Made by a program: the position numbers and the translations under genes. From Tubulanus polymorphus (Eukaryota; Nemertea; Palaeonemertea; Tubulaniformes; Tubulanidae), in contig NC_134030.1 of the NCBI RefSeq assembly GCF_964204645.1, positions 19,473,110-19,537,109 of the forward strand: 64,000 nucleotides of DNA. The letters are read 5' to 3'. Positions within the stretch are counted from its first letter, which is position 1; every line of letters begins with the position of its first letter. Below, piece by piece: positions 11,673-23,036 of this stretch. Below the pieces are notes generated by a model. The model had not been told where the DNA came from. It saw only the letters and a program-made list of their open reading frames with translations, and searched no databases.

Positions 11673-12112
11673 TCAAAATAATATTAGTTAGAAACATCCA
11701 ACATTTTCATTATATTTCCAAAAATTCGTTACATTTACAAAAGAAAAGAAAAGAAATAAAATGAAATTATGTAAAATGTAAAATATCGAATCATAATTGC
11801 GATATCCACCGTTCGTTCTGTCGAGTACTGTACAGATGTACTACTCATCAGTCGGTGGAGTTCAAACTTTAATTAATATCATGAAGATTATTCATTAGAC
11901 ACTCTATACCGATGGGATAGTAGGCGACGATAGTTCTCCCGAGGCCTGTGAGCTATATACGATTTCGAAATAGAGTTTAATTGGAATGGGACCGAGAGGG
12001 TTGAAATGAGTTCATGTTTGATAATTCGGTCAATTTCAGGAACTGCTGGATGGGGATTTATCGGCGAGTTTTAACGCTGTCAAAGTTAGAGTGTGTTTAG
12101 CGCAATGTATGT
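11673..12112. other. No gene recognised
   Basis: No repeat, domain or RNA gene identified. Confidence 0.35.
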
Positions 12113-12114
12113 CG

Positions 12115-12200
12115 CGTAGTCAGGGTTCGAACCCCCGCATCTCAAAACAGGTGACGTGCCAACCAGTAAACCAATGAAAGTAGTCCATTTAACCAGTGGT
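12115..12200 (-). repeat. tRNA-derived SINE-like sequence
   Basis: The minus strand reads TTTACTGGTTGGCACGTCAC, an A-box-like stretch, followed at tRNA-like distance by GGGGGTTCGAACCCTGAC, a strong B-box. Acceptor-stem closure is not convincing, so this is read as a SINE head or tRNA pseudogene. Confidence 0.5.
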
Positions 12201-12655
12201 TATGCAGCTTGCCGTTCGTGAAGAATTATCGCTTGTTACGACATTGTTGCACTAGGTTTTAAGGATAGGCCTTTCGCATTCAAATCGCTGGAAAGAGCGT
12301 GGGTTCAGGCGAAACACGCCGAGTGGTTGAAACATTCGTATAGGTGTAAATGATTCAGGGATGGTGAAATAGGATAAATCGTATAGTCGACTAATGGTCG
12401 TTACGTCATAGAGTCGACTGTCGTTGAACCGGGTCCGACCTACAGCAACCGTGCTCGATACCGTGGTCGACCGAATAACTGACATGATTCGGTTGATAAA
12501 TAGGCGAATAGACTCTACCAAGTTAAACACACCATTGAAACTAACTGAGTAGAATAGCCTCGCTATATGAGATCCTGTAATGAAAAACTTGAAAAATGTT
12601 TCACATTTTATGAGAGTAGTAATTGAATGAGCTGCATGAAAATACTAGACATCCA
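12201..12655. other. No gene recognised; GTCGAC-rich stretch
   Basis: Between 12370 and 12500 the words TAGTCGACTA, GTCGTT and GTGGTCGACC recur in both orientations. Loosely similar words occur at 29700-29900. A decayed repeat is possible but not demonstrated. Confidence 0.25.
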
Positions 12656-12659
12656 AACC

Positions 12660-12985
12660 CGGCACTCTAATCGATCAGGTTCTGAAAGCGTGCGGATAAA
12701 ATGTCTAATGTCAGGTGTTGCAGTTCATTTTCAATTAAGAATGTCAATTAAGAAAAGTGAAGTAATAAATGCATAGTGTGGACGATCAGTTTTTGGAAGT
12801 GTGCTGCTAAAATGTCTAATGTCTGGTGTTTGTAATTCATTTTCGATTGCAAATGTCTCAGGTGAAGTTCTGAACACATGTGAAGTGTGGACGATCAGTT
12901 TTTGAAGATGCGCTGATAAGATATTAAATTCCTGATGTTTGTAGTTAATTATCAATCATGAAAACAGTTCTGAGTGAAGTCCAGT
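12660..12985 (-). repeat. 109-bp satellite array 2 (minus)
   Basis: About three units of the 109-bp satellite lie in inverse orientation to array 1, with AAGTGTGGACGATCAGTTTTTG and ATGTCTAATGTCTGGTGTTTG as repeated words. The right-hand unit is diverged. Confidence 0.85.
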
Positions 12986-13847
12986 GAGTGTAGCAGACAA
13001 TCACAATTTACAATGACTAAAGTATGAAATATCTGAGTTGTCCGTGTGCTGAAATTGCTAATATCAATCGAAGGGTAAATAGAGCCCGAAACGAAATGGT
13101 CCTTCTGTTGGGTACGTCGTTTTTTTTTCAAAAATAAGATATAGCTTAGCGATAATTGAAATATTACACTTTTGATTAGTGGGGGAGAGTCTACATTAAA
13201 GACCGATGTATCGTGTATACAATATAAATAAACCTACAGCTGCCGTGTGAATGCTTCACGACAAATCGCGCAACGACAAAAAAGGAAATTCATTAGTAAT
13301 TTCACAATCAGGCCTCCTCCCGGCGCGCGTGGTACAAACTATCGAGATGCAGAAAATTAATTTCTTCGTATGGCACTAATTAGGAATCGAACGCCTACGA
13401 ACGGCCTGTATATATCGTTTTAATCATGAACAGAACTTCGCTACTCGAACGAACAATGTAATAAACTACTAAGCGAAAAACAGCAAACTCTCAACGATGT
13501 ATATTATAGAGAAGTCTATTATCGCCACTATATTAGTTCGTCGACGTGTTGATTGTTCGAACCTAGAAAGCGATAACCAGCTTCTTTTCAATACGTAGAT
13601 CGACGTACGAACGGGTATTGCCTCAACCTAGTCTGCCAAGTTACTTATTGCTTTGTCTTTATCCTGGCCCGATCATAACCGTATTTCTTTTTTCAGCTTT
13701 ACAACTGATTCCACGAATTTAATAATTCCATTTTCGAATAATAATGTGTTTCTGACTATTTCGCATGGCTCAGAATGACCTTTATATCAAACTTAGAAAA
13801 TTCCAAAGAAGAACAACGATAATTGGGATTCGGCCGCAAAAACATCG
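12986..13847. other. No gene recognised
   Basis: No supported feature. The left edge may hold one further decayed 109-bp unit up to about 13065. Confidence 0.35.
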
Positions 13848-13957
13848 GGGTCCAGTTCCACAGTTCGGAGTTAAGATTTGATCCTGAGTTAACTCATTGA
13901 AAATGAACTAATTTTAACTCAGAGTTAACTCTAACTCACAGCTGTGGAACTGGATCC
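13848..13957. mobile_element. MITE with CCAGTTCCACAG ends
   Basis: Left end GGGTCCAGTTCCACAGTTC and right end GCTGTGGAACTGGATCC are inverted repeats. The interior contains GAGTTAAGATTTGA, AACTCATTGAAAATGAA and AACTCAGAGTTAACT. The same interior occurs at 15666-15780. The end motif is also the core of the 39-bp satellites at 22014 and 23037. Confidence 0.7.
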
Positions 13958-14005
13958 AGCGTAACGCTCTACTAACTGAGCCACGAATCCGAACTGCCGA
14001 AGCGT
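13958..14005 (-). repeat. tRNA-like A-box fragment
   Basis: Minus strand GTGGCTCAGTTAGTAGAGCG matches a tRNA D-arm/A-box. No matching B-box follows in this orientation at the right distance. Confidence 0.35.
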
Positions 14006-14365
14006 GGCCTTCCAGTTCAATCTTTGAATATGTTTTAGCCCGTTTGTTTCAGTTATGAGCTGGCATCTGACTGCAAGTGTTTTATCTGAATATATCTAGT
14101 CGGGAGACTTCATGTGAATAACCATGTCTTTTCCGAATACAAAATTTAGAAACACATTCGTTTTGCTTGGCAAAGTGGAGACCGACTGTCAATATCCTAC
14201 CCGAAATGGTGAAATGCGATAAACTCGATCGTTTAATCCGTACAATCCTGACTCGTAAACTCGGATGATCTCGAGATTCAGATATAGGCTGGACTTATCA
14301 CCATATGCAGAATTTGAGAAATAATGGATCGATTTTAATTGAATATGAGAAGAAATCCGGGAGTT
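14006..14365. other. No gene recognised
   Basis: No supported feature. Confidence 0.35.
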
Positions 14366-14367
14366 GT

Positions 14368-14447
14368 TGTCCGAATGTGCACACTAGCGAACCTGGTGGA
14401 TCCACGCTTGCCACAAGTGGAATCCTCGATTACCACAGTCGAACGTA
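14368..14447 (+). repeat. 77-bp repeat, one unit
   Basis: GCACACTAGCGAACCTGG, GGATCCACGCTTGCC and GTGGAATCCTCGATTACC identify a single, well-preserved unit. Confidence 0.7.
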
Positions 14448-14769
14448 GAGTATAAGCGATATGCTACATTGCTTTGTTTTCCTCGTATTTTGAAAACGTA
14501 GAATATAAAGGAGTTAACGTATTATGAGAAAGGCGTGATCGGTAACTAATGCTGCCGGTGTGTACACGTAGCCCGCACAGCGTGCTGTTTGAACTGTGCT
14601 GTATAGATTATTAGTTATTCAATGATATAATATCTGCCGTTAACGAGCTGGATAAGAGTTTGTACATGTCTTGAATCGGAAGTGTTAAATGCGGTTTGAT
14701 AGTGCGTCCGTCTACTTCAGAATATTGCATCGCATCTAGAGCGCAGTGTTACAATACAGAACCAAGAAA
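14448..14769. other. No gene recognised
   Basis: No supported feature. Confidence 0.35.
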
Positions 14770-14770
14770 C

Positions 14771-15012
14771 GGTGGGTCGGTGGGTCGGTGGGTCGGTGGT
14801 GGGTCGGTGGTGGGTCGGTGGGTCGGTGGGTCGGTGGGTCGGTGGGTCGGTGGGTCGGTGGGTCGGTGGGTCGGTCGGTCGGTCGGTCGGTGGGTGGTTG
14901 GCTGGGTCGGTCGGTGGGTCGGTCGGTCGGTCGGTGGGTCGGTCGGTGGGTCGGTCGGTCGGTGGGTCGGTCGGTCGGTCGGTCGGTCGGTCGGTCGGTC
15001 GGTCGGTCGGTC
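14771..15012 (+). repeat. (GGTC)n / (GGTGGGTC)n microsatellite
   Basis: About 240 bp of GGTC and GGTGGGTC units with strong strand asymmetry: the plus strand is almost free of A and C is confined to the repeat. Four overlapping long open frames read it as Gly-Arg-Ser-Val or Pro-Thr-Asp-Arg repeats in several frames at once. This is what a stop-free microsatellite gives, so it is not evidence of a gene. Confidence 0.95.
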
Positions 15013-15600
15013 AGTCGGTGAATCCTGGTGATAGAAGTGCGTCAGTGCCAGTTGCGCAGACACCAAAATTCGTTCTTCTAAAATTCCAATAGCAAAAATA
15101 CTCGCAAAAATACCAAAAACTCGCATCAGAATGAACCTGTTCTTTGTAGAAACCAATTATTCAAATCGCTACATACATCATACTTCATGTATTCATAGCG
15201 AATGAAAAAAAAAAACATAACAGTTACCATCACTAATTTGAGGTTGATTGATCAGCCTGAGTAAGACCACGCGCGTCCCCGTTGGATCGACAAAACCCAA
15301 ACGCACTTAAATTGATTATAAAATAAGCGGCATGTTTTCGCGCGTGGTCACTAAACCGCGATATTAAGCGGAACAGTTACGAAACGAGCAAAACATCTAT
15401 GAATCGTTAATTAAGACGAATTGTTCGCCGGCTGGAAATACACTAAAAAATACATGAATATACGCAAGGATCTCCTAATGGATTTGGATTGCTGGTTCTG
15501 TAGAGACCGCACTGGGGATTATGTTTTCGATATTTTAAGCTTTTCCAATAAACATACTTCTCATTCCAAACAGACAAATATGGAAGAAGCATCACGAGGC
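15013..15600. other. No gene recognised
   Basis: A pair of complementary words, ACCACGCGCG near 15267 and CGCGCGTGGTC near 15338, forms a weak inverted repeat. Otherwise nothing is supported. Confidence 0.35.
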
Positions 15601-15609
15601 CTACCTACA

Positions 15610-15781
15610 CAACCGTGGAACTGGGCCCAGAGCCAGAAAGAGCTATATACTCAACTGTGGAACTGGACCCAGTTCCGCAGTCTGAGTTAAGATTTGACTC
15701 TGAATTTAACTCATTGAAAATGAATTAATTTTTAACTCAGAGTTAATTTTTAAATCACAACTGTATGTGGAACTGGATCCT
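15610..15781. mobile_element. MITE with CCAGTTCCACAG ends, plus extra end
   Basis: The second copy of the family at 13848. The interior GAGTTAAGATTTGACTCTG, AACTCATTGAAAATGAA and AACTCAGAGTTAA is shared, and the right end is GTGGAACTGGATCC. At 15611 and 15655 two more GTGGAACTGG ends precede it, suggesting partial duplication of the terminus. Confidence 0.65.
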
Positions 15782-15874
15782 GGATCAAATGTGTGAAGAA
15801 CATGATTTTTTTTCAGACGCATTCCCAAATTGTTTTGATACTTTCTCAGTTTGTATCGAAAATAGTACTAACCT

Positions 15875-16195
15875 AATATCCTACTGCACACTAGCGACAC
15901 CTGGCGGATCATTTCTTGCCGCAAGTGTATCACTTAATAGCTACAGTAATTGATGTCATTCTGTACACTAGCGATACCTAACGGATCCTGACTTGCTGCA
16001 AGTGTATTACCTATTTGCTACAGTAATTGATGTCCTTCTGTTCACTAGTGACACCTGGCGGAACTTTAATTGCCGCAAATGTATTAGTTAATTGCTACAG
16101 AAATTGATGTCCTTCGGTAAACCAGCGACACCTGGCGGATTCCCGTTACCATTCACATGGTCTATCATCACTTACCACCTAATTGCTACAGCAGT
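15875..16195 (+). repeat. 77-bp repeat, four tandem units
   Basis: Cores CACTAGCGACACC or close variants lie at 15889, 15966, 16043 and about 16120, an exact 77-bp period. Each is followed by CTGGCGGA and a CTTGCCGCAAGTGTAT-like word. This is the cleanest tandem form of the family. Confidence 0.85.
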
Positions 16196-16199
16196 TGAC

Positions 16200-16984
16200 C
16201 TTCACATTAGCGCACTTGGTCTGGTTGGTACTCGGTCGCCGCTCTACAGCATTGTTAGGATTGCGTCAAAAGCTGCCGAAGGGCACGGACCGGAGACACG
16301 AGTACGTACGAACTTAGATGAATTAATCTTGCGCTGGAGTAAGTCATCGCGTGGGGACGAAAAATTACTCGCCATACCCGCAGCCTCGCGGGATCGAGCG
16401 AGTTGATTGGTAAGACGTCGGCGGCTGGCACGCATTGCTTAGGTGACCGGATGCCTAATCAAACGTTAACGCCTGGTTGCGTTAAAAGTGGACGTTTTAA
16501 TAATGCGATCGACGAGATTTTTGCGCCGTTGTCGCTGCCCGTTTATGTTCATAAACACGAAGTTATCTAAAGTTGGCATCGAAAACGTGATTTAACGATA
16601 AAATGTCTAATACTTAGTCAGACATGTTTTGGTTAGTCACCGGGGACGAGTTCCTTAAATAGCAACTTATTCGATATGTTTTTTAAACGCCGAAATCATT
16701 AAGACAGAGAGGAGATTCTCGTTGTTTTCGTAATCTCAAGTCATCGAATCAAGAAGGTTGTCAAAAGTCAACTATCATAATTTCACTGAATTATTGAAGT
16801 CTTTGAAATGAGAAGGTCGATATCAATAACTTGTCTTGGCTTTTTTTGCTCAACGCATCATTGGAAGAACGCCCATCAAAGACAACAAGCCGTCGCCATT
16901 AACAAGGAGAACGCGAACCCCTTTTGAAATTGAGGTTAAGAAGCTCGCTTTATTCGTCCTTCAAATGGGGAACCGGCAACACCC
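16200..16984. other. No gene recognised
   Basis: Frames of up to 104 codons at 16092-16435 overlap repeat units or each other on opposite strands. Nothing is recognised. Confidence 0.35.
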
Positions 16985-16989
16985 GATAT

Positions 16990-17245
16990 GCCACCAGATG
17001 GCGTGAGAGAGCAGTAGGTCTTCCGGTGTCAAAATGTTCATTTTCGTTGAATTTTGAACTGGATTTCAAGACTCCCGAATCCATATACTATCGCAGGACC
17101 ACCAAATATACGATTTATTCACTTTTCCACCCATATCGGTACTGCAATGTAGAAAAATCGAACGCGGTGACATAATAGCGACACCTGGCGGATCTCCGCT
17201 TGCCATACGTGGAATCCTTGATTGCCACAGAAGCGGTGTGGGTAG
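16990..17245 (+). mobile_element. Dispersed element AGATGGCG...TAGCGACACC, copy 1
   Basis: Starts with CCACCAGATGGCGTGAG and ends with TAGCGACACCTGGCGGATC, CTTGCCATACGTGGAATCC and TTGATTGCCACAG, the 77-bp word. Between them lie TTTTGAACTGGATTT, ACTCCCGAATCCAT and ATCGAACGCGG, which recur in copies 2 and 4. About 255 bp, non-coding, ends not inverted repeats. Confidence 0.7.
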
Positions 17246-17304
17246 CCCGTTATCAGGCATGCATTCCCGAGAGCTTTGAAATATAAAAAAAAACGTTAGT
17301 CATT

Positions 17305-17622
17305 GCGCCAGATGGCGTGGCGAGCACTCAGTCTCATGTTGTCCGATTTATTTTATGTTTAATGATCTTTGAACTGAACTTTGAGTCATCGATATCTTCA
17401 TTATCAAAGGACCCGCCAAATACACGTTAAATTATTTTGCTACTCAGTAATTAGTAAGAGTTTTCACCAGTAAATTGAATTTTTCGAGAGAAAATGTCAC
17501 TTCCGTTTTTAACGGAAACGTAAAATGAAATCGAACGCGGAAGACCGAGTAACTACTAGCGACGTCTGGTGGATCCAAACCAGCCATAAGAGGAATCCTC
17601 GAATGCCACAGTAGCGTTGGCA
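17305..17622 (+). mobile_element. Dispersed element AGATGGCG...TAGCGACACC, copy 2
   Basis: Starts GCGCCAGATGGCGTGGCGAG and ends ACTAGCGACGTCTGGTGG, GGAATCCTCGAATGCCACAG. The middle keeps TTTGAACTGAACTTTGA and AAATCGAACGCGG. It lies directly downstream of copy 1 in the same orientation, with about 60 bp between. Confidence 0.7.
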
Positions 17623-18534
17623 GCCCCGTTTTTCAGTGAGGAGCTTAACAGTAGAAGTGTTGACGAATCCCCGCCGCAAGAGCACAAGCGACCGCTCATT
17701 ACAAAGTCATCGCGTCCGTTACGAAAATCATATCGACTCCGAGACAAAACGTATTAGCGATTCGTCCCCGCCATCCAGGGCAGCGTCCGCGCTGACGCTT
17801 TTAGAAACGAAGGTCTTCTCCAATCTAGCTATCGACCGCGGCACTTAGTAATCCGCATGTCTGCCAGATTACGACCTGTTCGGTAGCGACTTTCCACCTT
17901 CCTGTTATCATTATGAATATACGGCGCATTATTGATCACATCCAGCGACGCTATTGTTATTTATGAATTCGGATATATCCGAAAATTCGCCGAGTCTCGA
18001 GTCTATCTAATCCGCATTCGAATTTTTCAATAATTTGTGTAGTTGAGTTGCGGCGATTTTATGGTTCGAATTACGTCGTAGATTTCAATGGAAAAACATC
18101 TTCAGATAGTTTTATCGATGCAAATAGTAAAAATTGGTTTTCTAACGAGACAGGTATAAATATGTATTTTCGATATCATAGATGCGAACCGTGTATAAAA
18201 CAATTCAGTCTACTTATCAAGATCCGCGCTGTACATTGCGTTCTTCGGTAAACTACTGGTTTTCTTTAAGGATTTTTAAAAAGGTGTTCACAATCAATAC
18301 AAGTGGAACTTTACCCCATATTTGGCGCCGTATCCACCGAGCGTCGAAAGCAAACGAACAATTTTGAATCCTTGAAATCGCTCGGATTTTCTTGAAATTG
18401 TTCTACGTACGTTTGAGATTCGAAGCTTGATCGGGTCATTATTTTCTGGTCCTTTTAATGCGAAATATTTATGAAATTTCCGGATATTGATAAACAAGAT
18501 TCTGAACACTAACCCCCGCTGTTGTCGCCCAAAT
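17623..18534. other. No gene recognised
   Basis: Short frames only (60-71 codons). No domain, RNA or repeat recognised. Confidence 0.35.
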
Positions 18535-18537
18535 GTT

Positions 18538-18740
18538 TGTTTTCATTTACGTCTTGGTTTTCAAAGACTAACCCTATTTGCTTTTTTCATTCGACCTCAC
18601 GACGGGATCACGGCCTCTAAGCATTTTTCACGGATTCTAAGCATTTAGCAGGACTCGAACCCGCTTGTCACATGGCAGCGCTGATGCGCGATGCGTCACA
18701 CCTTATCCCGCTAAGCTACCGAAACAATGCGCGCTCTCGA
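18538..18740 (-). repeat. Full-length tRNA-derived SINE
   Basis: The minus strand begins with an intact RNA polymerase III promoter: A-box TAGCTTAGCGGG and B-box GGTTCGAGTCC, about 45 bp apart. The shared SINE body follows (GAGGTCGAATGAA, AATAGGGTTAGTC, AAACCAAGACG). This is the only copy in the window with both boxes matching consensus. Confidence 0.75.
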
Positions 18741-19688
18741 CTGGTGTTAATCGCGCGGAGGATCGAGGGATTGTATCCAAACTGAAAATTAGGAATTTCG
18801 AAATTCAATCCGCCAAAGAATGACCTTCGCGGATGTTGTTTACATCAAGTTCGGAGCTTAACCCACGCAAGGTCATCGAATAAACGACGATTAAAACTGA
18901 CTCAAAATAAAAACAGCAAATATAGGTCGACAAATAGGTCGACAACTTTTTTCCCAAATTTGAAATGATTTCTAATCGGATGAAAGTTAAACCGCGTAAC
19001 GGGAAGGTAACGAATTTCGACGTAATTCGCTTTATGAATATTTCACACAGTTTCACGGAAGCCATTCAGTTATAGGTTTAACGTGGTCTCTGTAAGCCGA
19101 TTATGTGGCGGATATAATATACGTTGTACGAGACGCTCACTCGCGAGTCGGTTTTTGTTCTTGGTAAAAGGTTTCAACGCCACCACTCGCTATTGTCAGC
19201 CGAGTTTTAGATGAAATCGTATAAATATATATATGACGTTCCGAACGTATCATATTCAGATATTTCCAGACGCAAATGTCAACGATTGCTTGGTTATATC
19301 CCCCCCCCCCCAAAAAAAAAAAAAATTGTCTAGTTAAAAAAAACGTGATGGTTCTTTCGGAAAAGTAGCGACAACAATTTCTTTTTCGGTCGGTAAAAAA
19401 ATTGACAAAACTTTTCGCAAGCACAACGCCGCGCCGATTGGTCTTTGCTGAATACATGACATATCCGATTCAGTTCCTGAGAACGGCTCAGTCAAAAATT
19501 GCAGCACCGCAGAGGCACCACATAAGGGTCTATCGGACTATCTCGGGAAATCTTGAAATAATATCAACGCCCCAAATGCAATGAGAGCGTTTGTCGGTGC
19601 ACGTAAAGAAATGTAGGTACTCAATTTATGCTTAAGTTTCGTTAAGTTTAAGAGTTCCGAGACCCCGAGGAATTTGGCATCTCTACGA
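18741..19688. other. No gene; C/A homopolymer at 19301
   Basis: A run of ten or more C is followed directly by a run of about fourteen A at 19301-19325. Otherwise nothing is supported. Confidence 0.4.
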
Positions 19689-19689
19689 G

Positions 19690-20012
19690 GACTCTACGTT
19701 TGAGAGTGGCAATCGAGGATTTCGCTTATGGCAGGTGAGGATCCACCAAGCGTCGCTAGTGTTTATTCAGACGAAAACTCCCGGATTTCGTCTTTTCGGG
19801 TTCAATTAAAATCTATCCGCAATTTCTTAAATTTTGAGAATCAAACGGTGAACAAGCGAAGTACTATGAATCCAAACGGTCAAACAGTTTATCAAGACGA
19901 GTGATTTACCTAATTTCTGATGAGGGAGGCTAAAAATGTAGATGGAAATAAGATGAAAATTAACTAGATTTTGACGGGTTGTCTCAGCGATACGCACGCC
20001 ATCTAGCGGGAA
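19690..20012 (-). mobile_element. Dispersed element AGATGGCG...TAGCGACACC, copy 3
   Basis: On the minus strand it starts CCCGCTAGATGGCGTGCG and ends CACTAGCGACGCTTGGTGG, ATCCTCACCTGCCATAAG, TCCTCGATTGCCACTC. The middle is diverged from the other copies, but ends, order and length agree. Confidence 0.65.
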
Positions 20013-20465
20013 AGCTGGCGGCACGGGGTCCTCATTGCCCTGACGCTGAAACCGAATTGCAACTCAATATTGATATATAAGAAGAAAAGTTCACAGATTT
20101 TCAAACGTGGCTCCTGCTAGTTGCTAAATACACTCAGCACCTGCTGTGCGCGAGGTGTCTTTTTTTCGGTAATCGATTTTAAGAAAAGTTGATTCGAAAC
20201 GTAGGATACGACGAAACACGTGGAGCGCAGCTGCTGCAATCCCACGCAATACTCACTTGCCACAGCTACGCGTGATGCCATCCTATTCACAAAACTAAAT
20301 AGGTATTTTGTTATAGCGACAATCGTAGAATCGCAACTCTCAATTTTACTCACAAGTAGTTTTTTATTTTAAATTGAGTGACCCTCATCAGGCTCCAGGT
20401 AGCGCTGAGGTAGATATTGCCAGTCATGCCGTCACCGCACACCAGATGGCATTGACCAATTACGT
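20013..20465. other. No gene; possible decayed copy of the AGATGGCG element
   Basis: CACTCACTTGCCACAG near 20252 and CACACCAGATGGCATTG at 20438 resemble the two ends of the dispersed element, in an unexpected order. A scrambled copy is possible. Confidence 0.25.
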
Positions 20466-20489
20466 ATTTAAATTTTTTCTAAATCCAAT

Positions 20490-20690
20490 TTTAAACTGGC
20501 TAAATTTATCAAATTAGGTCTAGATGTAATAGATCCACCCGGTAGTGTGTGTAAATAGTATGTTGTAAATAACGTTTGTTATGTTTTGAAATACTTTTTC
20601 CCTGTTTTTGTAAATAATAGTGAATACTGTTTTACCATGGAAATGGTTGGAGTGTAATAAATATTCGTATTCGTTTTCGTATTTGTAAAA
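20490..20690 (+). mobile_element. LINE 3' end with (ATTCGT)n tail
   Basis: A frame reading LAKFIKLGLDVIDPP and ending after SVCK parallels the LAKFIKLGL C-terminus at 8130-8165, so both derive from related reverse transcriptases. It is followed by an A/T-rich 3' UTR, AATAAA near 20660 and a short (TATTCG)n tail. Everything upstream in the ORF is lost. Confidence 0.65.
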
Positions 20691-20754
20691 TCGGTTAAAA
20701 CATTTTGAACTCTTTCGGCAATATTGACATTCAAAATAATACTACAATTTGCTA

Positions 20755-20895
20755 TGTTTATAGATCCATCTAATAGCCAGTATATCGTATATAGTGTATG
20801 TTAGTAACGTTGTTATTTGTAAGACAAGTTTAGATTTTCATTTTCTGTTGATTGTAAATTTATATACTTTAATAAAATATGGAATTGGTGACGAG
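20755..20895 (+). mobile_element. Second LINE 3' UTR fragment
   Basis: TAGATCCATCTAATAGCC, GTATGTTAGTAACGTTG, TGATTGTAAATTTATA and AATAAAATATGG follow the same order as the 3' UTR at 20545-20670. Probably a more diverged copy with no coding part. Confidence 0.5.
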
Positions 20896-20899
20896 TTTG

Positions 20900-21955
20900 A
20901 CACAATTTAATTCATACCGCCGAGTACGATTTAGACAGGACCTGGTATAGGTTTCTCTCCAAACATAGATTTAGTCCGCCGCAAACCTGATTCGCTCTTT
21001 TAGGTCAGTCTAAATAGGTGCGTTGACGCAATATTAATTAGATAGGTCTAAATTTGGTCCAATTTGGACCAGACACAATATATAAGCTTTCAGCTTGGAT
21101 AATTGACCCCTAAAACTTAGGTAACCCTAAAATTCCCTAAAAAAACCTTAAATTATGGAAAGTCCAATCTGTAGGAATCCAGAGGTAACACTATAAATCA
21201 TAGTCTTCCCTCCGTGTACCATAGAAAGGGTTGGAATGTTAATAGAATCCCAAGCCTAATCCAAACTAGCGAGATACTTCGCTCAAGAGAATAAGACAAT
21301 GAAAAAACTATTGAAAATTTCACATCAGCGCCATCTATTGAGCGTGAATGTAGAAAATACCACTGAAAGTGCCACCTGGTAGGTGATTAACGCATCAGGC
21401 GTCTAACTCCTTCCTCGTGTGTATCGTCGTGGGCGTGTTGATTATCACGCATGAAAAACGCCGTGATTGTTATTCTGCCTTGTAATTTGGCGCAGACACG
21501 AGACAATCAAAAATCATAACTAGTAATTGCAGCGTCTTCTGATGTCTACTACGACAGCTTGTGTAAAACGTTATTTGCAGAAAGAAACCTGAAGAAAAAC
21601 CTATTATCACGATTTCCTGAGAATTTGATTCTGGATCCAGTTCCACCGTTAACCGAGTCTAATACGACTGTGGCATCCGAGCTTGTCAAAGGTCCGGTAT
21701 CGCTCCCGAACTCGCTTCCACCAGCCCCCTGGCCTCACGAAGCGTGGTTTCATTACTGGCGCTGTTGCGCATGACGTCATATATCAACACGCGACAATAC
21801 TTCCGCATTCGCTACGTGTTCGCTGATTGGTCCATTTACCGGGAAATTCCATAGATGCCTAATGTCGTTTGTAACAAGCTTTGTGATTGCCCCGACCTGA
21901 TTCTGGTCGGCTGGTAACGACTCCAACGACTCGTGAGGTCAAGGGGTTCGGGGAA
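20900..21955. other. No gene recognised
   Basis: Contains GGATCCAGTTCCACCG at 21633, a stray end of the CCAGTTCCACAG family, and GCGCCATCTATTGAG at 21328, an AGATGGCGC-type motif on the minus strand. Nothing coding is recognised. Confidence 0.35.
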
Positions 21956-21957
21956 CG

Positions 21958-21995
21958 GCTTTAGCAGAGTGGGTTCGAATCCCTTGACGGGTGAA
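21958..21995 (+). repeat. tRNA-like B-box fragment
   Basis: TAGCAGAGTGGGTTCGAATCCC is a B-box-like sequence without an A-box at the right distance. Confidence 0.35.
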
Positions 21996-22013
21996 GATAC
22001 GACTGTGGTGACA

Positions 22014-22470
22014 TTTCCACAGTTGTGTGTGGATTTCAACCCAGTTCCACAGCTGTGTGAGTAATATTTTGCTCAGCGCCGAGTGGTTTTAATTTGAGTG
22101 TAAACCCAGTTCCACAGTTGTCTTGTTTTAATTTCACTGTGAACCCAGTTCCACAGTTGTCTTGTTTTAATTCGACTCTGAACCCAGTTCCACAGTTGTC
22201 TTGTTTTAATTCGACTCTGAACCCAGTTCCACAGTTGTCTTGTTTTAATTCGACTCTGAACCCAGTTCCACAGTTGTCTTGTTTTAATTCGACTCTGAAC
22301 CCAGTTCCACAGTTTCGTGGGTACAATTTCAATATGGACCCAGTTCCACAGTTTCGTGGGTACAATTTCAATATGAACCCAGTTCCACAGTTATGGAGCG
22401 TTTAATTTTGGCTCAGCGCCCAGTTCCACAATTGCGTGGTTTAATTTGAATGTGAACCCAGTTCCACTGT
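22014..22470 (+). repeat. 39-bp satellite array (plus)
   Basis: About eleven units of AACCCAGTTCCACAGTTG plus CTTGTTTTAATTCGACTCTG. The period is 39 bp, a multiple of three, which keeps long frames open on both strands and explains the apparent repeat proteins. Edge units are more diverged than central ones. The core CCAGTTCCACAG equals the MITE ends at 13848 and 15666. Confidence 0.9.
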
Positions 22471-23036
22471 GGTGCGGGCTTAACTAAAATAGACTCTGAG
22501 AACCAACCCCACTAGGTTTATCTGACCCCTTGTATCCTAGTAATATGTACACGCGCAAGTCGGCCTCAGTTCCCGGAAAGTTTGCGTAGTACTATTAACA
22601 TAACAGTACACAGGTAACCACTTATTAAGCACGATCATTAATCAAAGTACCCGGTAGATGCGCCGCGAGCCGAGCGCCGAGCACCGCCAGTTTATTTCCT
22701 GAATTCTGTATCAAATATCAATATCATCAGTGGCTATCAGTAAGGTGCGTGGATGGAACTGCCGCGACACTCCCTGACGATATGAGTCAGGTCACCTCGG
22801 ACATTATGCGTTTAATTTCGAGTATTTTTCGAAATGGGTTTCGGCTAATTTGGTTCCATTTCGAATTCTATTTGCTCGTAACGGTCATAACTGGTCGAAA
22901 ATGCCAATATTTGTTCATTTGGGTGCTTGGAAACCGGTTTTGAACTGTTAATTTGGTCAAATTGAAGACGTGATGAGAAGGGGTTGAACTAAAAATTAAA
23001 CGCCTACTCAACTGGATTTAGAGACAAATTTAACCC
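22471..23036. other. Unique spacer between inverted 39-bp arrays
   Basis: About 565 bp of non-repetitive sequence between two opposed arrays. It has a 64-codon frame at 22749-22943 with no recognisable domain. Confidence 0.5.

Noticed and set aside
14696-15156. Four long overlapping open frames reading Gly-Arg-Ser-Val or Pro-Thr-Asp-Arg repeats
   Set aside because: They are produced by a stop-free GGTC microsatellite and are open on both strands and in several frames at once.
16092-16406. 104-codon plus-strand frame
   Set aside because: It begins inside a 77-bp repeat unit, has no domain, and is overlapped on the opposite strand.
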